This document shows, in pieces, positions 1 through 12,209 of a stretch of 39,698 bases of DNA. Below the pieces are notes generated by a model. It saw nothing but the letters and a program-made list of their open reading frames with translations, made no database searches and was not told where the DNA came from. The position numbers were made by a program, and so were the translations under genes. Origin of the DNA: Dimargaris cristalligena (Eukaryota > Kickxellomycota > Dimargaritomycetes > Dimargaritales > Dimargaritaceae); assembly GCA_027576995.1 (NCBI GenBank), contig JANBQC010000240.1:1-39698 (forward strand), written 5' to 3'. How positions within the stretch are numbered: position 1 is the first letter of the stretch; each line of letters opens with the position of its first letter.

Positions 1-592
1 TGTCTTGTAACAATTATACGGATGAAATAGGCGGGCAATTATTTTAGAATCGGTGATTTTTGCCCCATCCAACGGGTTTGTCATTACACGGCCTGATTGT
101 TCCTCCCCCATATATATTAGCCCCCAGATTCCAATCATTGATCAGTGGTCATTTTAATAATCGGCTGAACTCATTTTAAAGATATTCGCTACCCATTCCA
201 AACTTCAACCTCCAGTTAACTAAATAAAATACTGCTTTACGAGACCAGCCGAACTGTTTGTCACCCGATTAAGCGAATGCTATTTTTAGCCACTCTCTCT
301 TAACACTCCTCTACCATATCGCCGGGCTAGTTCTACATGATTTTTCTACCAACCATCCGGCTGTCAATCACTTATATGAGAATCATTAATGGTTGGGTTT
401 TATAAATACAGTTGCGATAGTTCCCAAGAGAAAAAAGTGCATTACCTAGCAAACGAGAGGAACACTTATTAGAGGCCATAGCTGGTAGAGACGTTACTGG
501 CCGGGGACGGAGGGACTCCTTTCAACCTGTTGCCATGGACAGCTGGCCATCCAGGCACTACCCTTTCTAAACCCGGCCCTACTCCCCGTCAT
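1..592. other. intergenic, 3' flank of the MFSD1-like gene
   Basis: I see no supported gene. The stretch is AT-rich and lies downstream of the minus-strand transporter that ends at 593, so it should hold that gene's 3' UTR and terminator. No clear poly(A) signal was identified. Confidence 0.6.
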
Positions 593-3251
593 TTACACCG
601 CGTGCGGTTTAGTGGGTTGCAAAAACAGTTTCAGTCCGGTAAACCAGAACACAGACCACGTGAGAATCATCAATCCGATGGTAATACTGACGTAAATAAT
701 CTTACGAAGCCGGGGGTCGACCCAAATCACGCGGCTCCATTCGCACATGGCCCGCCCCCACCGCGAGCGGACGGCGGGTTCCGTCGGCCGTAAAGCGGGA
801 TGGCGGGCCAAGTCTTCCCCGTAGAGATTATAGCTGCGCTTCAGCAAACCGACAATATGGGGCCTAACCTTTTTGGTCTCGGTTAGGATGTTGTCCAGCA
901 GGAGTCGATCCAATTTGGCCCAGAAGAGCACGGCAAAGGTCGTGGCGCACGAAAGGGCAAAGAAGACTTGCAAAACGTACGTGTACCGGCGGTCCACTTC
1001 CAAATCCTGCAGCACCCCGCTTAGCGTATCCACCAGCGTGGCGCCAATGTGCTCCACGCAACGTCGGATACCCAAAATGGTTCCAATGTCACGGTGGGTG
1101 GACATGGGGGGAAGCATCAGGGGTATAGCGGTAATCTGGGCCAGGGGACCTAAACTAAGCGAAATGGAGAAAATAACCATTGCCACCAGCGGGGAACTAA
1201 ACACGGGGAATAGGATCAGACCGGTCGCCAGGACCAGACACACGGACGAGGCGAACACGAACCAAGTCAGTCGTCCCCAGCGATCTAGGGCGAAGCCCAT
1301 GAGGGGGTTGAGCAACATTGGCAGGCCAAACACCACGGAAGAAATCCAGGCCGCCCGGGCATCGGAAACTGCGAATTCCACCTTGACGATATTACTGGAT
1401 AAGTGGATAAAGGGTATCCAGACGGCCCCGAAGAGAAGGCACATGAGGAAAAACCACCAAATGACATCCGAGAACTTGAGCACTTTGAGAATATCGAGGC
1501 CTCGCCGCCGGGTGCGGTGCGAGCGTAGATCCGCCGCGCCGCCTCGTCCGGGTTGGTCGCTGAACTTTTCCTTCATTTCCACCGGCAGCAGAGCTGCGGC
1601 CACCGTTTCATCTGAATCGTTGAGGCTAGCCAAACCGGTAGGTTTGGAGGTGGAGGGTGGCCCCTCGAAACTAGACCGTCGGGGTGATCGGGGTTGGGCA
1701 CTGCTGCGGGATAGGGCCTGGTGTTGAACCTGGCGGTTCAAGTGGCGGACTAGACCCAGGTAGGCCAGGTTAATAATCCAGGAGCTAATGCAAAGGATAA
1801 AACCGACCACGAAGACATTCCCATAGTAGCCCGTCCACTCGGTAATTTGAATAGCCGTACCAGTTGCCAGGAAAGAGGCCTGCGGGAAATGATGCGGGAG
1901 TCAGTATTCAAGTACGGGAATAGCAGGTAGCTAGATTAGCCTATGCGGTGAGGGTTATTGGACAAGTGGTAACCGAACCAGGTAGTTTGCAATGTAACAA
2001 GACCATGACAATTGTGATAAGGAAGCCGTCGCAGTGGCGCTATACAGATATTCAACCAAAATGATTTCTGGCAAAGGGCTACTTACGCATTTGCCGATGG
2101 CGATTTGAAGGCCGATCATGACGGCCAAGCCGCGGCCGTGGAAGAAGTGTACCAGAATCGTCTCGCTTATTACCACGAGCCACCCTTCACCCACACTATG
2201 GATAGTGCAATTGACCAGAAACACAATATTCATTGAAGTTATCGGGGGGTATTGGCGAGTTAAGCAACATAGTTAACGCCGGGCGGAATAAACATAGTTA
2301 GCTTCAGATCAGTGGTAAACCCAGCGGCAGATTCATTTTCAGTAGTTTCAATAGGTGAATATAAAATCACTTACCCGAACACGACATAGCCCAGGACCAT
2401 CCACACAAACAGGGATGAATAGGACCCGATCAAGACTAAACACTGGCCAGTGACAATGAGACTAATAGCCAGAAACGAACTCAACCCGGTTCCGAAGCGG
2501 TCCACAAATAGTCCGCCTAAAAAAGGCATGATAGTGGGGACCACCGAGAGGGAAGCCTGCATTAAACCGAACTGGGCATTGCTGATCCCCAGGCTCTAGG
2601 TAGCAGAAGTGGTGGTTGAAATACGGAAGAGACCGAACATATTCAAAGGTAAGATGGTATGGTATGGTATTAGTAATTGATGGGGTGGTAAGCCACTGCT
2701 ATGTCTATTAACTAACGTAGTTCAGTGGATGAAAGGCAGTGCGTAGCTACAATACGAATAGGACAATTAAAACCAATTAATACGGATAGTGCCAATGGCT
2801 TACCTCTTTCACCTGGTCTTTAATAGGGCCCAAGACATGGGCCGCAAAATGTCCGCCCACCCCAGTCATGCACGAGCACACAAACGCCATGACCCGCATC
2901 CACTGTTTGATTTCAACGCCGGGCCAGGGTCCCTCGTGGTGTTCCGCCCCGTCCGTCCCGCCCCCCTCGACCGGCGCCGCGGCAGCAGTCGCTCCCAAAG
3001 GCCCATCTTCTTCACCGTGACTTTCGTCACTCGCGTCCGTTCCGAACCCCCCCGCCGCCGAGGAGGGGGGCATCTCGATATCTTCGAAACTGGCTCGTAC
3101 GCCACTGGTGGCTCTAAAACGGGCTTGGCCCCGCCCCACCCGGTCGTATTCCTGGGAAGATCGTGATAGTAGTGGTGGTGACCCGGGTCGGCGAGTTTGG
3201 AGAGTCATTTCGAACTCCGCCCCGCCAGCGCCGTCACCGTCGTTGTTGTTA

Positions 3252-3308
<57 letters not shown>

Positions 3309-3574
3309 GCACGGGTGCCCGAAGACGGAAAGGTCGGGGCGGAAAAGAGGCGTTCCGTCCGGTGGGGTTGGGAGGTGGAGGAATCCGGGCGCTGGGACAT
3401 TTTACGGTTCCGGGGTTTCGGGGTTCGAGTTCGGAGACTGTCGTCGGAACCACTCCAATACTGGGGCGTCCCAGCGGTGCCGTCGCTGCCGGTGGCGGTC
3501 GGAGGAGTGCCATTGGCCTGGGTGGTCAGATGGGACATGGCCATTTGTTCGCGGCTGGGTTTCCGGGGAAGCAT
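593..3574 (-). CDS. MFSD1-like major facilitator superfamily transporter (4 exons)
   Basis: Exons read 3574-2804, 2595-2375, 2195-2087 and 1879-593, with introns of 208, 179 and 207 nt (donors GTAAGC, GTAAGT, GTAAGT; acceptors CCTAG, CATAG, GCAG). Joined, they encode about 795 aa. Residues 1-226 are polar and low-complexity, including an Asp-Asn tract. TM1 starts near 227, followed by LGISNAQFGLM, a helix ending GGLFVDRFG, the GEGW segment and further helices. A hydrophilic loop (about 412-504) separates the two six-helix halves, and ALDRWGR is the matching motif of the second half. A second long loop (about 690-757) precedes the last helix. The order of motifs resembles animal MFSD1, a lysosomal dipeptide carrier; substrate and location here are inference. 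The phase matches at every junction, which is strong support for the model. The family call is moderate; another MFS subgroup is possible. Confidence 0.82.
3252..3308. repeat. hexanucleotide tandem repeat TTGTCG x9
   Basis: About nine perfect TTGTCG units plus a partial one lie inside exon 1 of the MFSD1-like gene. On the coding strand they read GAC AAC and give an alternating Asp-Asn run followed by a short Asn run. Because the unit is a multiple of three, length changes would keep the frame. Confidence 0.95.
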
Positions 3575-5032
3575 GGTCTCTCTCTCTTTTCTTTAATTTT
3601 TTTGAGGGGGATAGTTGGGTGGTATGTATTGAATACACCGCTGAGAAATAGATAGAAACAATTAATTGAATAAATAAATGAACTGAGAATAGTCGACGCT
3701 GACGCTGGGGGCTCACTATACTCTAACGGTTAAGGGAAGGAGCAGCAACGAAATAAGCCAAATAGGAAAAACAAAAGAGGACTGGGGGATGCGGATGACT
3801 GGATAGGAGGTTGAATAAAGCAGCAGATGCACTCTAAACTAATTGCCAAGAATGGAATGCGGCTGAGGTTGTAATTGTAGCTGCGGGGGGTTATCTATTG
3901 ACGGGTTGAAGTAGCAATAATGACAAACAACGGTTCGTTGGAGTTGGAATGAGCCAAATGCCCTAAATAAGCCTGACAACGAGATATACGGTTCAAGCAG
4001 CGTCGTGTAGTATATAGGGCCTACTTTGGCATTTATACCTACCGCCTGTTAGAATCGATGAGTGTATTTGAAATACCGTCAGTCTATTCCAGATACAATA
4101 GCCCTTCTTTCTCCCTCTTCTTTTCCATTCCCAGGTACGCCAGCCAAGGCGCAATTGCAGGATAATAGGTGGGGGAGAGGGACTAGGAACTCTCACAAGG
4201 CTGATTTTGATCTCAAAGGATCAACCCGCCCTGATCCTACTACCATTCACCCCTTTCCTTTTCGAAGCGTCTCTAGGCCAATCAACGGCACAGAAACTTG
4301 AAAGAATTGCCTCCCCCACCCCCTTCCCCAATGAAATCTGTCATTTTCAACTGGCACGAGACATAAAAACACCCCCTTCCGTCTCTTTTCCTCCTCCTCG
4401 TCCATTCTATTTTAGTTGGGCCTGGTTACCGGTGCCGTGTATTGTGCGGGTTTCCATTGGCCAACGCCTACAATTCAAATAAGGATGCGTCATCTAACCC
4501 GTGTAACTCCGATTAGTTTGCCATGCGCCTGGCTGTGTGCCACTGCTTCTTGATTAACTAAGTACCCCTTATTACAAGCACCAGCCACACGTCACTCATT
4601 GCCAAAAACTGTACCAAATGCACATTGGTATAGTCATCGAAAATGAGGTGGCACAACTAACTAAGAGCACTACCAGTAATCTTCCACCCACTCACTGCCA
4701 ATCAGTTCGTTACAGATGGCCCATAGAAGACCAGTGGTCTCTAACTGAGGCAAATTGGGACCTGAATCAGCCAGAACTCTAGTATAAACGGTTTTATCAA
4801 TAATAATGGAAGGTAGTATCGTATGTCATCTTAAAAAAGGTGGAGTAGTAAAAGCTTAAGGAAAACGAGGGTTGCGAGTAGCAAACGGTCTGTTTAAAAG
4901 GGGTGGGTAGTAAAATAATAGCAAAGTAAAGTATTGATATCCGGATTTCAATTGGTCCCGAGTCAACTGAAATATGGCCAAGTCGAGAGAAAGGCCCAGG
5001 TAAGCAAGTTCATCCACATTCTCGGCCTAAAT
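3575..5032. other. intergenic between NOT1 (3' end) and the MFSD1-like gene (5' end)
   Basis: Both neighbours are on the minus strand, so this holds the NOT1 3' UTR and the promoter and leader of the MFSD1-like gene. A GA-rich run (AAAGAAAAGAGAGAGAGACC on the minus strand) directly precedes the MFSD1-like ATG. A pyrimidine-rich patch on the plus strand lies at about 4100-4440. Short open frames here show no protein-like features. Confidence 0.6.
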
Positions 5033-5038
5033 TTAGGC
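5025..5038. repeat. 14-bp perfect palindrome over the NOT1 stop codon
   Basis: GCCTAAATTTAGGC reads the same on both strands and contains the NOT1 TAA stop (5035-5033 on the minus strand). It may be chance. It could form a short hairpin only with a very small loop. Confidence 0.9.
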
Positions 5039-8000
5039 ACGCGACGTAATACTATCGGAGACTGCCTGCAGAATATGGGAAATCTCGGGGGCAATAGTCG
5101 TGAACTTATGGTCCCAGAACTTGTATCTATCGTTGTTACTCATCAGATCAATGAGGGTTACCAACAGGCCCCAGGGTAGCGGCCGGTTCACCACCGCCCG
5201 CTCAATCAGCACCCGCGTGGTTTGTTCCTTCACGGGTTCGAGTCGATTTTCGGTAAACAAGTGGAGGAGCACCCGGCTAAAGTAGTATGTATGGCTGCTG
5301 GGATGGCGCAGTTGGTTGGCCATTGCATTCAACAACAGATAGCGACCGTCCGGTTCCAGTTCGGTCAGCAACCGGTCGTAGAATCTAAAGGCGGCCTTGC
5401 CCACATTACTGGTCGTGATATCGGCGGGCATGCTTCCACTTGACGTGGCAGCAGCGTTGCCGTTGGTCTTGCCGGCCGGTGAAGACACACTAGAGTTGGG
5501 CGAAGACAAGGCACGTAGCGCTTCAATGGCCCGGATACCCACATAGAGCACCGTCGAGTTGATAAGTGGCACATTGTACCGGCAGTAGGAGGAGGTACCA
5601 TTGGCATTGCCTGATCCGTCAAGGGAGGTGACCGTCATAGCTGCCGAGGCTTCGTCAACGGGGAGCAGACTCTTGAACTTCGTCACCAGGGTATCGACCT
5701 GCCCCGACTGTAGGCACTGGTCAATCTCTACTCTTAAACCGTTCGCTTCCAACACGGCGGTAAAATCGGACAGAATACGCGGGTCCTGTTGGACTTCAGG
5801 GAACTGGTCCAGTTTCAGTTCTTGGGAGAGGGGTTCGGGTAGTCGCATATCACGGGCGTACGCGCTTACCACCAAGTTACGCAGTTGAATGCAGGTGGAG
5901 GGAATCACGTCGCAGAAACTGGTGTAATAGTCGCACAGGAACTCGGGGAAGTCGTGGAGAATCACCAGCATGATGCGGACCACTCCCTTGTAGAGGAGAC
6001 GGACCGACTCGGTGAGGTGTTTCTCGCCCAGCGCAGGGGCCACGAACCGCAGGGCGCTGATCAAAAGTTTCTCAGCCTGGGGCCAACGGGCTTCGGCCAC
6101 TAGGAAGCGGGGCAGGAAGAACCGGTGGGCAACCAAGGACACCCAGGCAAAACTGAATCCGGGCAAGTTAGCCGGCTGGAGTACCTCAAAGACCGTCGCT
6201 ACTTGGGTCAGCAGTTCAGTGTACACCGCTTCGGATTTGTGAATCTGGGCCCGCAGATCGTTGAGTAGGCTGACGAAGAACCGGAAGTAGGGTTTCTGAT
6301 TAAGCAGCTCACGGCGCTGCTGGTGGTCCACGGTTAGAAGTAGGGCAAAGTAGTTGAGGGTGGTACGGAATTGGGCAACCTGAGGCTCGTCCGTGGAGGT
6401 TACCTCGCCACCGTTCTTGGCTGCCGGGTACTTAACCAGTAGGACGACCAGTCGAGCGAGGGCGTCCAGGGTGCTGTACATGGGATTGGCGCCACCATTA
6501 CTGGTCTGGGCTCCGGCGGTACGGTGGCGACCGTACTGCTCCATAGCCTCGTCAAAGGCCACCCGGAAGAAGGCCGCATGGGTCTCTACACCAGTGGAGG
6601 TGGTCGACATGAGCGGGATTTGGGTCTGGAGTTGAATGACAAAATTCACCAACTGGGTCTCACCGGTGCTACTGTGGTCGCACAAGCGTACCCATTCCTG
6701 GAGCACCGACCGGTAAGCGAGTTGGGCGTTGGTGTCCACATTGCTTACGGGGCCAGCAGCCGGTTGGGTCTGGCGGTTGAGGTCCTCGAGGAGCTGGATA
6801 GTGGTACCGGGTGTCCGACCACGCTGGGCCAATTTGCGGAGTACTTCCACCGAGGCGGCAAAGTCATTAGGGGCGCAACAGGGTTGGGGGTCCAGCACAC
6901 ACTTGCGCACCAAGCGGGAGGTAAAATCAATGACCGACGTACGACCGCTTTCCATTAGTTTAGCCAGCTGTCGATCCTGTTCCGGGATGCTGATGAGGCT
7001 GGCCTTGATCAGGGCCACGGTAACCGGGACATTGTATTTGCGCTCGTCGTCGGCGTAGGTCAGCCAGTGGGTCACTTCCCGGGAGGCCTTGGGCGAGAGG
7101 CCGCAGAGCTTGTCGAGCAAAATGACAAAGACTTCGCGGGCCAAGTTACCTTCGTTTTTGTACAAGAGCTGCACCACCATTTGGGCGAAATCCAGGGCGG
7201 TTTCATCGCGGCTGGCCGATCGGATAACCAATACCAAAATTTCACGCATCAACAGACGGATATCATGTTGCTGGGGCAGTTCGGCGAACGAGTTGATCTG
7301 GGTAGACAGAACCAGTTTGTCCAATTCCAGCACATATTGAGAGAATTTGTCCAAACACTGGCGGGTGGTCAGTTGGGCCGTATCCGGAGGGGTGATATGC
7401 TCGGGAACAGCATTGGTCTGGCTGGCGAAGTGGGGAATGGTGGCGAAGTCGTCGTACAGGCGCAGCTGCTGGGGCTGCAGGCCTTGGGATCGGACCTTGA
7501 GCTGGGCCGGAATGTTGGCCGGGTAGGACAGAGAATTAAAGGTACCCATGTCGTAGAAGGGCTGTCCGGTACGCTCCCGGTGTTGTTTGCGGGCCAGGAA
7601 CGCGGGGGCTAGGCACTCGTCAATCTCACGAGTGGCCCGGTTGGTGGCTTCTGCTTCCACAATAGCGCAGGCCAAATCGATATTCTCGTTCATAATAGCT
7701 AAGGCTGCCTGTTCGCTGAGGGGATCGGCCAGAGCCTGTTGAACGAGGTATTCCCGGATTTGCCCGTACAGACCATCCTGCAGGGGTTTGCGGCACTGGG
7801 CGATCGCTAGAGTTCCGGCCAAACTCCGCACCATCTTATGGGCCGCCCAGCGCATCTTCTCTTCGCTGGGTTCCATACAGAAGTCCTTGGTAATCAGGTC
7901 CTGGGTTGAAGTCGATGCAATGAGCACGGCCCGGGCCACCTGGACGGGCATGACATCCCGAAGCAGACGTTCGAGGGTCAGGAGAACCAACCGCTTGAGG

Positions 8001-11000
8001 TGGGGGTGCACACTGGTCAGGGCCGACACACTGGTAAGCTTAACATGCGAGGTCAGAAGCAATGCGATATTGGTGGAAATCTCGTTGGGGGTATGTAGAG
8101 TGGGCGGAACATAGGCAAATTGATGGGAGGCTGGTGGAGTCTGCTTGGCCACCGCGACGGCGTCCCGACCAACGGGAGTAGCAACATCCGCAGAGGGACG
8201 CGGGGTCGTTTCGGTCGCCGGTCCCTTAATAGGACGCTCCTTGAGGTACGAAGAGGGCTCAATGTCATTCAGGTCCAGGTTGAGCGACTTACACAGTACT
8301 TCAATTTCAAACTTGAGGTTCAGTTTAAGCTCCGCAAACTTGTACAACTCAACCAAGACACGGACAACCGCCATCAGCCAGGGATTGGGCGGCTTAAATA
8401 CGGTTGAACGACCGGCCTGTTCCAGCACCTTACAGACGAACGGAATAGCCACAATCAGCCGACCACCATCGTAGCCTTCGATCAACAGCTCCTTGAAGGC
8501 GATATTCTTGTACTTGATGGGCTTATTATGGGCCAGCGTCAAGCCACCCAACCACGAACCCAGGTTCTTGAGGTGGGAGCGCTCGGTCGAGTCGTTGACG
8601 GTCTTATCCGAATTGAGTAGGACACGGATATTGAGTAGTGTCTCATGGAGTACGCACCGGACCAACAGAGTGTCATTGACCCGATCCAGCAAATCCGAGT
8701 AAAGCTGGTGGTAGTTGGGCTGGTTGCTTGCCCGCTTGACCAGAATATTCTGACTGAACCAATAGAAAGTGTCGGGCGTCAGCACCTGTTTCATGGAATC
8801 TACCTTGGTGTCCAAGTTGTTCTGGGCCACGTTATTCATGATGAATAGGATCTTGTCCTGGACTTCTTCCGTGGGCTCATCCTGCGACAAGTCGTGGGGT
8901 AAGGGGTCTACGGAGATCGCAACAAAGGTAACCAGGGACTTGTCGACCCCGGGGGAAGGAGTGTCACTCTCGGTGGCGATACCAGGCAGATTAACGTTGA
9001 AGTAGGGGTCACTGGGAATAGCGGCAGGGTCGTTGGGCAGAGCCTCCACGGTCTGGCGCAGAAATTCGGCTACATCGGCATTAGACTGGCGCAGATTGGG
9101 GAGATTGATCAGGGCACGACAGGCCTGGGGCCATTTGGCGAGCCGCTCTTTCATATGAGCTAGGGCGGTAAGACCAAACGCCATCAAGGGGCCCTGGGGA
9201 TCGGCCTGCAGGGCTTCGAAGAGCAGCTTCATGGCCTGGCCTAGTTCCGAACGAGGGAATAGCTTGTGGGCTACCATGGCACCGAAGAAAACACTGTAAA
9301 TGTTGAGTTCTTTCTCAGGGTAGTTCTGCAGAAACTTGAATTCATCCAAGAGGCACAGGACCACGCAGGAGTAAATCTTTTGTTCGCGCATCTCAACGGA
9401 GTCGCGAAGCTGGTTAAGGTGGTCGAGCAGTTGGGAGATGGTCACGTCCCCTTTGTAAAGACGGAGATAGTAGGACTCGGCGGTCTTCTCGGCCTCAGGC
9501 GGCATGGGCCCACCCATGTCTTCAGCGACGGCAACCAACCCAGGCTGGAACTTAGTGAAGGTGGCGTAGAGTGCTTTGAGGTAGGTAATCTGATCGTTAT
9601 TGAGCTGGCCGGTGGAAATTATTTTGACGAGAACGGTGAATTCATGCGGCCGCAGGAGCAAGAACTTGGGGCCGGAGTTACCCTCCTGACGCGCGGCCTC
9701 CAGGGCCAACTTAATGCGTAGATAATCCAGCATAGCGGTCAAAACAGCGGGACTTGCTTCGGCCACCTGGGCGGCCAGCCACCCCTCGAAGTCCAGATAA
9801 CCCCGTCGTCCACAAAAGACGGCAAAGTCCAGGACGAAGGGGTACTGTTGGACGGGCAGTACAGCTTTCGTAGCCCCAAGGTCGTGGATCACCTCGACCA
9901 GGTTCAGGATGTTGGCATTGTCCAGTTTATACCAGTCCAGCATGGTGGCAAACACGGTATGCTGGGAAATTCGCCAGGCCTGCTGGAGCACGAAACCGGA
10001 GTGAGCGTTAGGGGCAAGGTAGTGGTGGAGCAGCTTGACAATAATCGTCTGGGCAAAAGTCGACCAGGGGCCGTCGAGCTGAATGAAGCCCAATAGGATG
10101 AGCTCCGGGGCCTGGTCCACGCCGGCTCCGAGGAGGGTCTTAACCGAGCCCGTGTAGTCGGGTACGGTAATGAGTTCGGCGAGAAGGGCCAGGAAGTCCA
10201 GCGAGCCCCACAGTGAGCGAGACAGAGCCTGGGCGATGCTCCGATAAAATATCTGATGGGCGGGGATTAGATCGGGTTTAATAACTAACTGACAGTTGCT
10301 TAAGTCCCACCCGGAGGCGGGCACATTGGCCAACAGGGTCCCCAGTAGTTTGACTTGGCTTGGGATATTCTTCCAGCGGAAGGCGATTGCGGCTACAGGG
10401 AAGCCGGTGTTGGGTGGACTGGCAATGGTTTGGCAGGTGTATAGGGCCTGGGCAGCCTTGGGCGAAGGGATGGCCAGATCAGCCATGCCAAAGATTGAGA
10501 TGATTTTACTCCACTGGAGGTTGGGGTTGAGTTGTTTGAGTACAGTGGCGAACACAGGATAGTTCCAGTCATCCTGGGACTTGCTAGAGGACAGTATGGA
10601 GCCCGAGACGGGGGAGGTAAGCATAGTATGTAGGGCTACGGCGACCCCTTCTTCGTTGAGGATTTCGGACCGCCGGGCGTCATTGACCTCGTAGGATTTA
10701 AGTACATTAATGAAGGTGTCTGGATCGGAAAGGCACGAGGTCCCTTCCTTCCGCAGAATGGTATCGAGGGAAATGCCGTGGGAGGCCATCGGGTCGAGAC
10801 ACTGGGTGAGTAAAGATTGGACAACGTCGGAGAGGCCAAAGGTGGATGGGGAAGCGGCAGGGAGGAGGGGATTCACAGTCAGCTGCTGGAGGATCTGAAC
10901 AAGCAACAGACGTGGAGTGGCTTCGGTGGGTATACGGTCGATCAAGATGCGAAGAAGATGAGGGAGCTGACGGGTCAGGTAGTCACTGGCAGCTTGGCTA

Positions 11001-12209
11001 AATAGCGAACAGGTGGGACTGTGGCAATAAACGGCAAGGGCAAGGGATTGGAGGGGGTCGTCAGCGACAAGGGCCTGGAGCCAGCGAAAGGGGGTATGAC
11101 GAAGTTGGGAGGTAGTGGTGGCGGAATCGAGGGCGGAGTTGTGGAAGACCTGGAACACGGTATCAGCAAAGGTGCAACGCTGGATAGTGTATTGCAGCTG
11201 GTGAACTAGGACGGTGCGGACGGCCAACTGAGAGTCCGAAGCAGTGGGCGAGGCTAGGGGATCGGTGGCAGAGGAATCGGGAAAGAGATGGCAGAAGAGG
11301 CGACGGAGTAGGAGGATGTAACCTGGGTGACCAAAGATGGTAATGAGCTATAGGGGGATGATGATGCGGATCGCGAAAGGACAAGGGAGGGAGATGCGAC
11401 AAGGGGACAATGAAGAGAGGTAGAGCAGAAGAGATGGCGCGGATTAGCGTTGAACAGAATACACAGGGTGAGGGAGGATCAGAAGGGCACAGTAATCCAT
11501 GCATATACGGACGACATAAGAAGGAGAAGGCTAGAAGCGAGCCGCGTTCTACTAGTTAGCCAACCACAATGTGTGTGATGTATGTGGTATTGTGTTGTCT
11601 AATCCAACTTAGAGGAGGGAGCAGCGCATATATAGACTGTATATGTGGGTGTGTGTGTGTCTATCTATGAATGGGCTAGAGAGCTGATCCCAATCAACGG
11701 CCCTTTTGGTTGGTAGATGAGCGGAGAAATAGGCCCCATGGGTCAATTTCTCATTACCATAGTCAAAATCTTCACAATAGCCCTCCCACCATTGATTCAG
11801 GAGACTTTACTGTATTCCCTCAGCCAAGTCAGGCGAGGGCGACTGGGAGGGGGCCGCATACAGGGATCCCCCCAGAGGTCCTCCCTCTCCTTTAGTAAAC
11901 CGTGTGCCGATGAGCTGAGGACCGAGCTTCAAGAGAATAGAAGGGGGAGGGGCACTCCTCCTACAGGGCCAGGTATATTATCCGCCCTCCAAATGGGACA
12001 TAAGGAAGTCCAAGGGATCAACTACTAGGAAGATACAAACAGGGGCTTCGCCCAAGGATATGCGGCTCGCCAGCGCCCAATTAGCCACTCTGACCATATA
12101 TTACCTTGAATAGCTCGGAGAGATTGGACTGGGCAGTGGCGGGGGTGAGGGTCGAAACAAGCTGTTCGATGCGGGCTTCCGGGGTGGTCTGGGTGGAGAA
12201 AGGGTCCAT
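5033..12209 (-). CDS. NOT1: CCR4-NOT complex subunit 1 (NOT1), deadenylase scaffold
   Basis: Two exons, 12209-12105 (35 aa, starting MDPFSTQTTPEAR) and 11347-5033, encode 2139 aa. NOT1 is the scaffold that holds the CAF1/CCR4 deadenylases and the NOT modules in mRNA decay and translational repression. In order: a helical N-terminal region; a TTP-binding-like helical region (about 738-800); the CAF1-binding MIF4G domain (about 850-1070, with FIMNNVAQNN, FYWFSQNILVKRA and LGSWLGGLTLA); the CNOT9-binding DUF3819 region (from about 1113, with VPPTLHTPNEI and RWAAHKMVRSLAGTLA); and the NOT1 superfamily homology domain to the end (ARDMRLPEP, LLLNAMANQLRHP, VNRPLPWGLLVTLIDLM). The start is supported by the joined N-terminus aligning residue for residue in length with the human one. 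The family's usual size is 2100-2400 aa. The gene is intact. Confidence 0.96.
11348..12104 (-). other. 757-nt intron of NOT1
   Basis: The donor is AAG|GTAATA at 12104 and the acceptor CTATAG|CTC at 11348, both phase 0. The 3' part is strongly pyrimidine-rich on the coding strand. A GT microsatellite lies at about 11645-11662. Open frames inside it (for example 11710-12028 on the plus strand) show no recognisable protein. It is about three and a half times longer than the other introns in the window. No snoRNA boxes were convincing on the transcribed strand. Confidence 0.85.

Noticed and set aside
873..1727. 284-codon plus-strand open frame
   Set aside because: It lies opposite exon 4 of the MFSD1-like gene. 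Its translation is basic and featureless, while the minus strand gives clear transmembrane helices and splices in phase.
3252..3308. CRISPR-like array
   Set aside because: The unit is a six-base microsatellite without spacers, inside a eukaryotic coding exon.
3108..3655. Three overlapping plus-strand frames of 152-162 codons
   Set aside because: They are translations of the hexanucleotide repeat and flanks in other frames (poly-Val, poly-Cys/Arg, poly-Leu/Ser), opposite exon 1 of the MFSD1-like gene.
7067..7612. 181-codon plus-strand frame, and similar ones at 6524-6958, 9266-9721 and 21010-21552
   Set aside because: These are shadows of NOT1 and of the ABCG gene; the strand carrying the known motifs is the coding one.
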